Part shown: positions 48,584 to 56,683 of the stretch, piece after piece
How the letters are laid out: every line of letters starts with the position of its first letter
Numbering within the stretch: the first letter of the stretch is position 1
Source: Pseudomonadota bacterium
GTDB taxonomy: Bacteria; Pseudomonadota; Gammaproteobacteria; Steroidobacterales; Steroidobacteraceae
Length of the DNA: 56,683 nucleotides
Direction of reading: 5' to 3'
NCBI GenBank assembly: GCA_963204835.1
Contig: CAUJHJ010000035.1
Coordinates: forward strand, 1 to 56,683
The notes under the pieces: model-generated
What the model was told of the DNA's origin: nothing
The model's database searches: none
Seen by the model: the letters and a program-made list of their open reading frames with translations, nothing else
Made by a program: the position numbers and the translations under genes

Positions 48584-50158
48584 ATGAGAACAATGGAACG
48601 GGGCGTCGCGGCGCTGGTCGCGGCACTGGTCGCTATTTCCCCGGCGCCGCGCGCGAACGCCGCGCAATGGCACGAAGCGCGGATCGCGGATTTCGTGCTC
48701 GTCACGGACGGCAAGGAAGAGTACGCGCGGCGCACGTTGCGGGAGTTCGCCGTGTTCAAGCAGGCACTCGGTGCGCTCGCGCCGCTGACGCGCACCGTGC
48801 CCCGCATGCCGACGCAGGTGTTCGCGCTCGATTCGGGCACCTGGCGCAGCTTCGCGCCCTCGCGGCAGATCGCGGGATTCTTCTCGCCGCGTGCAGAGGC
48901 CAACTACATCGTCTTCGATCGCACGCCGACCGGCCTGTCGTCGCGCGAAGTGGTCTACCACGAGTACATGCACTATGTGCTGCACAACGGCTCGGACATG
49001 CCGTTGCCGCCGTGGTGGTCGGAGGGCGTCGCCGAGGTGTTCAGCTCGCTCTCCGAACATGACGGCAAGATAGACTTCGGGCTGATCCCGCGCGCCCGCA
49101 AGGACGAGTTCGGCTACTTCGAGCTGATGCCGACCTCGGTGCTCTTCGGCTTCGACCGCGACTCGCCGGAGTTTCGCCAGCACAGCTTGCCGCCGATGTT
49201 CTATCCGCAAGCGTGGCTGACGGCGCATTTCTTCCTGATCGGCCGCCCCGAGCGGGGCCGGCAGGCCCAGCACTACCTGCGCGCGATTGCGGAGGACACG
49301 CCGGTGCCGCAAGCCGTGCAGGCGGCATTCGGCATGTCGATCGACGAACTCGACGAGGAGATCCGGGCCTATCGGCGCGAGGGCAGGATCCGCGGCTATC
49401 GCCTGACGCTCGGCACGCCGCTGCCCGACGCGAAGGCTGTCCTCATCAAGCCGCTGCCTGAACCCGTCGCGCTCGCGCGCCTTGCCCTCGCCGGACTCGC
49501 CCTCGGCCGCGATACCGGCGAAGCCGAGCAACGTGCACTGCGCGCCCTGCAGCTCGATCCGGCGCTGCCGCTCGCGTCCGCCGCGCTCGCGGACGTGCGG
49601 TTCCACCAGGAGCGGGACAGCGAAGCGCTCGACCTCGCGCGCAAGGTGCCTGCAGGCGATCCAGAGGCCGCTGTGGCCGCCGGCCGGGTGCAATGGCAGC
49701 TGGTCGATCGCGCGCTGCGGCCACGCCAGCGCCGCGCCGGCAGCGAGGCGACGACGGAAGAACTGATCGACGCGGCCCTGTCGCAGGACCAGGGCCGGCG
49801 CGAGCCCTCGGCGGGCGAGATCGCGACGCTGCAAGAGGCGCGTCGGCTGCTGCTGCCCCTTGCGGATAACCCCGACCGGGGACTCGAGGCCAACCTCGTG
49901 ATCGTGGACATCGATGAACTGCTGCGCGACCGGGCGCCCGAGGTGAGGCTTGCGGCGATCCAGCCGGCGGTGGGGCGATATCCCACGCATGCGGAACTCG
50001 CGCTCGCCGAGGCACGCGCGTGCGCGGAACTGGGGCGGCGGGCGGCGGCGATCGCTTCGGCGAGCCGCGCGGCACGTTATGCCCGTTCCCCGGCCTTGCG
50101 CCGCTGGATCGAGGGCTGGATCGCCGATCTGGAAGCAGCCACGGGCGCGAGCCGCTAA
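48584..50158 (+). CDS. Exported HExxH metallopeptidase-like protein with TPR-like C-terminus
   Basis: 524 residues, no named family recognised with certainty; closest in layout to DUF1570/peptidase-MA-like proteins. Signal peptide ending near PRANA. A gluzincin-type zinc motif HEYMH (126-130) is followed by WWSEGVAEVFSS, whose E147 or E151 could be the third ligand. After residue 290 the sequence becomes Ala/Leu-rich helical repeats resembling TPRs. Start ATG has AGAGGGG close upstream, and the gene lies 9 bases after rsmG and 10 before parA. Its position inside the rsmG-parA-parB block is unusual. Confidence 0.75.
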   Translation: MRTMERGVAALVAALVAISPAPRANAAQWHEARIADFVLVTDGKEEYARRTLREFAVFKQALGALAPLTRTVPRMPTQVFALDSGTWRSFAPSRQIAGFFSPRAEANYIVFDRTPTGLSSREVVYHEYMHYVLHNGSDMPLPPWWSEGVAEVFSSLSEHDGKIDFGLIPRARKDEFGYFELMPTSVLFGFDRDSPEFRQHSLPPMFYPQAWLTAHFFLIGRPERGRQAQHYLRAIAEDTPVPQAVQAAFGMSIDELDEEIRAYRREGRIRGYRLTLGTPLPDAKAVLIKPLPEPVALARLALAGLALGRDTGEAEQRALRALQLDPALPLASAALADVRFHQERDSEALDLARKVPAGDPEAAVAAGRVQWQLVDRALRPRQRRAGSEATTEELIDAALSQDQGRREPSAGEIATLQEARRLLLPLADNPDRGLEANLVIVDIDELLRDRAPEVRLAAIQPAVGRYPTHAELALAEARACAELGRRAAAIASASRAARYARSPALRRWIEGWIADLEAATGASR

Positions 50159-50161
50159 ACT
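50156..50161 (+). promoter_or_regulatory. -10-like TAAACT 7 bases before the parA ATG
   Basis: TAAACT contains the stop codon of the peptidase-like gene and leaves 7 bases before the ATG at 50169; it may start a leaderless parA transcript. Confidence 0.4.
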
Positions 50162-50168
50162 CGGCCGG

Positions 50169-50972
50169 ATGAAGCGGGTCATCGCGGTCGCGAACCAGAA
50201 GGGCGGCGTGGGCAAGACCACGACTGCCGTCAATCTCGCGGCCTCGCTCGCGGCCACCAAGCGCCGCGTCCTGCTGATCGACCTCGACCCGCAGGGCAAT
50301 GCGACCATGGGCTGCGGCATCGAGAAATCGCAGGTCGCGCGCGGCAGCTGCGAGGTGATGCTCGGCGAATGCGGCATCGAGGACGCGATCGTGCCGGTCG
50401 AGCCGGCCGGCATGTGGCTGCTGCCGGCAAACCAGGACCTCACTTCGGTCGAGGTGCGCCTCCTCACGATGATCACCGGCCGCGAGCTGAAGCTGCGACA
50501 GGCGCTGCGCACGGTGCGCGAGCAATACGACCAGATCCTGATCGACTGCCCGCCCGCGCTCAACATGCTCACGGTGAATGCGCTCGTCGCGGCCGATAGC
50601 GTGCTCGTGCCGATGCAGTGCGAGTACTACGCGCTCGAGGGCCTCTCGGCGCTCGTCTCGACGATCGAGCAGATCCGCGCCGCGGTGAACCCCGATCTCG
50701 CGATCGAGGGAATCCTGCGCACCATGTTCGACCCGCGCAACAACCTCGCGAACGAGGTCAGTGCCCAGCTGATCGAGCACTTCGGCGACAAGGTATTCCG
50801 CACCGTGGTGCCACGCAACGTGCGGCTCGCCGAAGCGCCTTCCTTCGGCAAGCCCGCCATGTTCCATGACCGTGAATCGCGCGGTGCGCTCGCCTATCTC
50901 GCGCTCGCGGGCGAGATGCTGCGCCGGGAAGACGAGATGCGCGCGCCCGAACGGCTATCATCCGCGTCATGA
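50169..50972 (+). CDS. parA: Chromosome partitioning ATPase ParA (Soj)
   Basis: 267 residues. It binds DNA in the ATP state and moves ParB-parS complexes during chromosome segregation. Deviant Walker A KGGVGKTT near the N-terminus, LIDLDPQGNATMG, LIDCPPALNMLTVNAL, and C-terminal DRESRGALAYLALAGE. Short N-terminus without helix-turn-helix identifies the chromosomal (Soj) type. Overlaps parB by ATGA. Confidence 0.96.
   Translation: MKRVIAVANQKGGVGKTTTAVNLAASLAATKRRVLLIDLDPQGNATMGCGIEKSQVARGSCEVMLGECGIEDAIVPVEPAGMWLLPANQDLTSVEVRLLTMITGRELKLRQALRTVREQYDQILIDCPPALNMLTVNALVAADSVLVPMQCEYYALEGLSALVSTIEQIRAAVNPDLAIEGILRTMFDPRNNLANEVSAQLIEHFGDKVFRTVVPRNVRLAEAPSFGKPAMFHDRESRGALAYLALAGEMLRREDEMRAPERLSSAS
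50956..50961 (+). promoter_or_regulatory. -10-like TATCAT 7 bases before the parB ATG
   Basis: TATCAT at 50956-50961, inside the end of parA, with 7 bases to the parB ATG at 50969. It may give an internal leaderless parB transcript in addition to read-through from parA. Confidence 0.35.
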
Positions 50973-51871
50973 CGCAGAAGAAGACGACCCTCGGCCGCGG
51001 GCTCGCCGACCTGCTCGGCCAGGCCGCGCAGCGCGCGCAGGTCGCGCCGCCGCCGGGTGTGCCTCGCGCGGGCGAGGAGCTCGCAAGGCTGCCGCTCGAC
51101 CTGCTGCAACGCGGCCGTTACCAGCCGCGCACCGACATGCGCCCCGAATCCCTGCAGGAACTCGCGGATTCGATCAAGGCGCAGGGCATCGTGCAGCCGA
51201 TCGTCGTGCGACCGCTCGCGGGCGCCGGCGAAGGTGCGACGCAGCGCTATGAAATCATCGCCGGCGAGCGCCGCTGGCGCGCGGCGCAGATCGCGGGCCT
51301 CGCGGAAATCCCCGCGGTCATCCGCCCCGTGCCCGATGAGGCGGCCATTGCGATGGCGCTCATCGAGAATATCCAGCGTGAGAACCTGAACCCGCTCGAG
51401 GAAGCGCGCGCGCTCGAACGCCTGATCGCGGAGTTCGGCGTCACGCACCAGCAGGCGGCCGATGCGGTGGGCCGCTCGCGCGCCGCCGTCAGCAACCTGT
51501 TGCGCCTGCTCGAACTCGCCCCCGAAGTGTCCGAGCTCGTGGAGCAGCGCACGCTCGAGATGGGCCATGCCCGCGCGCTGCTCGGCCTCACCCAGCGCCG
51601 CCAGCAGGTCGAGGTCGGAACGCTCGTCGCGCGCAAGGGCCTCTCGGTGCGAGAGACCGAGGCGCTCGTGCGGCGCCTCACCTCGCGGCACGACCCGGCG
51701 CTCGCTGTGGCGCCGGCCCAGGATCCGAACGTCACCCGCCTCGAGGGCGAGCTGACGGAGAAGCTTGGCGCGAAGGTCGCCATCCAGCACGGTGCCGGCG
51801 GCAAGGGCAAGCTGGTCATCAGCTACCACAGCCTCGACGAACTCGACGGCATCCTGGCCCACATCAACTAG
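50969..51871 (+). CDS. parB: Chromosome partitioning protein ParB (Spo0J)
   Basis: 300 residues. CTPase and parS-binding protein. N-terminal LGRGLADLLG, the CTP-binding motif region GERRWRAAQIAGL with LIENIQRENLNPLEEA, a helix-turn-helix (VTHQQAADAVGRSRAAVSNLLRLL) and a C-terminal dimerisation domain (LVISYHSLDELDGIL). No parS site (TGTTTCACGTGAAACA) was noticed in the window. Confidence 0.96.
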   Translation: MTQKKTTLGRGLADLLGQAAQRAQVAPPPGVPRAGEELARLPLDLLQRGRYQPRTDMRPESLQELADSIKAQGIVQPIVVRPLAGAGEGATQRYEIIAGERRWRAAQIAGLAEIPAVIRPVPDEAAIAMALIENIQRENLNPLEEARALERLIAEFGVTHQQAADAVGRSRAAVSNLLRLLELAPEVSELVEQRTLEMGHARALLGLTQRRQQVEVGTLVARKGLSVRETEALVRRLTSRHDPALAVAPAQDPNVTRLEGELTEKLGAKVAIQHGAGGKGKLVISYHSLDELDGILAHIN

Positions 51872-51899
51872 CCGCCGCTAAGTAGTTCCCGCTTATTTC

Positions 51900-51928
51900 T
51901 TGCTGGCGCGGGGGGCGCCCCGTATAAT
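51900..51928 (+). promoter_or_regulatory. Sigma-70 promoter of the atp operon
   Basis: TTGCTG (51900-51905), 17-base spacer, TATAAT (51923-51928). Transcription should start near 51935, about 70 bases before atpI. The spacer holds a GGGGGGCGCCCC palindrome, which could affect promoter strength. It is the best -35/-10 pair in the window and differs from the leaderless-type promoters in having a long leader. Confidence 0.72.
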
Positions 51929-52005
51929 CCGCGCGCTTCGCAAACGGGGCCCTAAGTGGCTGCCGTGCAAGGAAAATTGGGCTGAAGGCCGACTCCCGTC
52001 CGAAC

Positions 52006-52404
52006 GTGGTCCAGACGCGCGAACCTGACATCAGGCGGCTCGCCGCGCGGATCCTGCTCGCACAGGTGGCGGTCACGATCGCCCTCGCTGTGCTGTGCTA
52101 CGGCCTGTGGGGGGCCCGTCATGGCGCTTCGGCGCTGGCGGGCGGCGCGATCGGCTTCATTGCGAACCTGTACATGACCCTGACGGCGCTGCGCCCGGGT
52201 GGCGGCGCCGGTCTGGTATTGGGCCGGGTCCTGCTCGGCCAGTTCGTGAAGGTGGCGCTGACCGTCGCGATGTTCGTCGCGGTGGCGCGCACCGGCAAGG
52301 CGGTTTGGCCGCCGATCATCGCGACCTATGTCGCGACGCTGGTGGTGTTCTGGGCGGTGCCCGCGATGGCGGGACCCCGGCTGCCGCCGCGGTCGAGAGG
52401 TTGA
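52006..52404 (+). CDS. atpI: ATP synthase subunit I (AtpI)
   Basis: 132 residues, four hydrophobic segments (RILLAQVAVTIALAVLCYGLW; GAIGFIANLYMTLTALR; VALTVAMFVAVA; IIATYVATLVVFW). AtpI helps assemble the c-ring and is poorly conserved. The GTG start is the first acceptable one after the promoter; no clear ribosome site is present, so the N-terminus is uncertain. atpB follows after 24 bases. Confidence 0.85.
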   Translation: MVQTREPDIRRLAARILLAQVAVTIALAVLCYGLWGARHGASALAGGAIGFIANLYMTLTALRPGGGAGLVLGRVLLGQFVKVALTVAMFVAVARTGKAVWPPIIATYVATLVVFWAVPAMAGPRLPPRSRG

Positions 52405-53569
<1,165 letters not shown>

Positions 53570-53592
53570 TCCGAAGCTGAAGGAGACGGGCG

Positions 53593-54072
53593 ATGAACGT
53601 CAATGCGACATTCATCGGGCAGATGGTCGTTTTCGCGATCCTGCTCTGGTTCTTCTGGAAGTTCGTCGTGCCGCCGATTGCGCAGGCCGTGACGGACCGC
53701 CAGAAGAAGATCGCCGAGGGACTCGCGGCCGCCGAGCGCGGCCAGAAGGACCTCGACGAGGCGAAGTCGCGTGCCGACGCGGTCGTGCGCGAAGCGCGCG
53801 AGCGGGCGAACCAGATCCTCGACCAGGCGAGTCGCCGTTCGAACGAGATGATCGACAGCGCCAAGCAGTCTGCCAGCGCCGAGGGCGATCGAGTGCTCGC
53901 CAGCGCGCGCGCCGAGGCCGCCAACGAAACCTCGCGGGCGCGAGACTCGCTGCGCCGTGAAGTCGGCGCGCTCGCGGTGGCCGGCGCGTCGCGCCTGCTC
54001 GAGCGCGAGATCGACGCGAAGGCGCATGCGCAGCTGCTCGACAAGCTCGCCGAGGAGATCGCGCGTGGCTGA
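53593..54072 (+). CDS. atpF: ATP synthase Fo subunit b
   Basis: 159 residues. N-terminal membrane helix ([21 protein letters not shown]) followed by a long charged coiled coil that forms the peripheral stalk with delta. AGGAGA site 9 bases upstream. The 3' end overlaps atpH by 8 bases. Confidence 0.96.
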   Translation: MNVNATFIGQMVVFAILLWFFWKFVVPPIAQAVTDRQKKIAEGLAAAERGQKDLDEAKSRADAVVREARERANQILDQASRRSNEMIDSAKQSASAEGDRVLASARAEAANETSRARDSLRREVGALAVAGASRLLEREIDAKAHAQLLDKLAEEIARG

Positions 54073-54601
54073 GAGCGCCACCGTCGCACGCCCCTACGCG
54101 CGCGCCGCGTTCGAGTACGCGCAGGGAGCGAAGGCGCTCGCGCGCTGGAGCGGCCTGCTCGACACGGCCGCCGCGGTGGCGGGCGACGAGCGCTTCGCCG
54201 CGCTGCTCGGCAACCCGAAGGTGACCCCGCTCGCGCTCGCCGACTTCGTGCTCGACATCGCCGGCGACAAGGCCGACGAGCACGGCCGCAATTTCGTGCG
54301 CCTGCTCGCCCAGAACCAGCGGCTCGCGCTGCTGCCGCAGATCGCGGCGCAGTACGCGCTGCTGCGCGCCGAGGTCGAGAACACCGTCGACGTCGAGATC
54401 GTCTCGGCGATCGCGTTCACGCCGGCCGACACCGAGAAGTTCGCGCGCGCGCTCACGCGCCGCCTGAACCGCGTCGTGCGCCTGCACCCGAGCGTCGACC
54501 CGGGCCTGATCGGCGGCGCCGTCGTGCGGGCCGGCGACTTCGTGCTCGACGGCTCGCTGAAGGGCAAGCTCGAGCGCCTCGGCCAGTCCATGGCGAATTG
54601 A
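54065..54601 (+). CDS. atpH: ATP synthase F1 subunit delta
   Basis: 178 residues from GTG 54065, overlapping atpF. N-terminal [14 protein letters not shown] and C-terminal [29 protein letters not shown] are the family signatures. It links the b stalk to the F1 head. Confidence 0.95.
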   Translation: MAESATVARPYARAAFEYAQGAKALARWSGLLDTAAAVAGDERFAALLGNPKVTPLALADFVLDIAGDKADEHGRNFVRLLAQNQRLALLPQIAAQYALLRAEVENTVDVEIVSAIAFTPADTEKFARALTRRLNRVVRLHPSVDPGLIGGAVVRAGDFVLDGSLKGKLERLGQSMAN

Positions 54602-54620
54602 TTTTCAAGGACTCCATCCC

Positions 54621-56162
<1,542 letters not shown>

Positions 56163-56172
56163 AGAGACGCTG

Positions 56173-56683
56173 ATGGCCGGCACCAAGGAAATCCGCTCGA
56201 AGATCGCGAGTGTCAAGAGCACTCAAAAGATCACCAAGGCGATGCAGATGGTCGCGACGAGCAAGATGCGCCGCGCCCAGGACCGCATGCGCCTGGCGCG
56301 CCCGTACGCGGAGAAGATGCGCGCGACGATCGGCCACCTGACCGAGGCCAACCCGGACTACCGCCACCCGTTCATGGTGGCGCGTGAGCCGAAGTCGATC
56401 GGCATCATCGTGATCTCGACCGACCGCGGCCTGTGCGGCGGCCTGAACGCGAACATCTTCAAGAGCACGATCTACCTGATGCGCGAGTGGCAGGCGAAGG
56501 GCGCGGACGTGAACCTGTGCCTGGTCGGCTCGAAGGGCCTCGGCTTCGTCCGCCGGCTCGGCCTGCCGATCCTCGCCACCATCTCGCACCTCGGCGACCG
56601 GCCGCACGTGAAGGACCTGATCGGCACCGTCAAGGTGATGCTCGACGCCTACCGCGAGGGCAGGATCGATCGCCTCTTCCTCG
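56173..56683 (+). CDS. atpG: ATP synthase F1 subunit gamma, N-terminal part
   Basis: First 170 residues, cut by the right window edge. Starts [20 protein letters not shown], with the coiled-coil [15 protein letters not shown] and the Rossmann-like [16 protein letters not shown]. This is the central rotor shaft. The ATG is 10 bases after the atpA stop. atpD and atpC should follow outside the window. Confidence 0.96.
   Translation, partial: MAGTKEIRSKIASVKSTQKITKAMQMVATSKMRRAQDRMRLARPYAEKMRATIGHLTEANPDYRHPFMVAREPKSIGIIVISTDRGLCGGLNANIFKSTIYLMREWQAKGADVNLCLVGSKGLGFVRRLGLPILATISHLGDRPHVKDLIGTVKVMLDAYREGRIDRLFL

Noticed and set aside
45017-50572. A stop-free minus-strand frame of 1851 codons antisense to prpC, prpD, rsmG and parA
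   Set aside because: Composition is Arg/His/Asp/Ala-rich with no domain, and it covers several certain genes on the plus strand. Long stop-free antisense frames are expected in GC-rich DNA.
50169-51871. parS site near parA-parB
   Set aside because: I looked for TGTTTCACGTGAAACA-like palindromes and saw none in this window; a site may lie outside.

Overview
The window is one contiguous, GC-rich, densely coded piece of a gammaproteobacterial chromosome. The evidence is the gene order trmL...gpsA-secB-grxC-yibN / envC (the E. coli order, minus cysE), an rsmG...parA-parB-atpIBEFHAG block, and a glnA with its ntrB-ntrC pair nearby. UrcA, PF20091-type hydrolases, M2 and S9 peptidases and POT/OPT transporters point toward the Steroidobacterales/Xanthomonadales/Nevskiales side of the class; that placement is inference. 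No tRNA, rRNA, CRISPR array, insertion sequence or prophage was seen. The window cuts fadH at its left edge and atpG at its right edge.

Layout. 1-7.4 kb: end of fadH, a hypothetical protein coupled to a CadC-like TPR regulator, a secreted alpha/beta hydrolase coupled to a UrcA protein, a methyltransferase and a fatty acid desaturase. 7.4-12.3 kb: a nitrogen-control module, with glnA behind two NtrC sites and a sigma-54 promoter, followed by a DUF4124 protein and ntrB-ntrC. 12.3-17.4 kb: MscS channel, orphan PotF-like lipoprotein, class 1B pyrD, trmL and a DAACS symporter. 17.4-27.1 kb: gpsA-secB-grxC-rhodanese facing envC, then a GGDEF/EAL protein behind a CRP-type box, ctpA and dedA, then small SRPBCC, membrane and isochorismatase genes. 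27.0-31.9 kb: a tight six-gene minus-strand operon (OPT transporter, exported protein, thioesterase, ogt, GFA enzyme, EamA exporter). 32-37 kb: exported serine protease, a hypothetical gene, and a POT symporter coupled to an M2 peptidase. 37-43 kb: tatABC, dtd, a dihaem cytochrome, an S9 peptidase, an exported Rossmann protein and an MBL hydrolase. 43.3-47.9 kb: propionate metabolism (acuI, prpB, prpC, prpD). 47.9-56.7 kb: rsmG, an exported HExxH protein, parA-parB and the F1Fo ATP synthase operon.

How it works together. Many genes are joined by ATGA, GTGA or TAATG stop-start overlaps, so translational coupling is the rule here. Many others have a TANNNT hexamer only 6-8 bases before the start codon, which suggests leaderless mRNAs. 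The nitrogen circuit (NtrB/NtrC, sigma-54 promoter, adenylylatable GlnA) is nearly complete within 5 kb. Peptide use (OPT, POT, M2, S9, exported protease) and propionyl-CoA disposal suggest a heterotroph living on peptides and fatty acids. The least ordinary spots are the c-di-GMP protein with its CRP/Clp-type box between envC and ctpA, the metallopeptidase-like gene between rsmG and parA, the OPT-thioesterase-ogt-GFA-EamA operon, and the PotF homologue with altered ligand residues coupled to class 1B pyrD.
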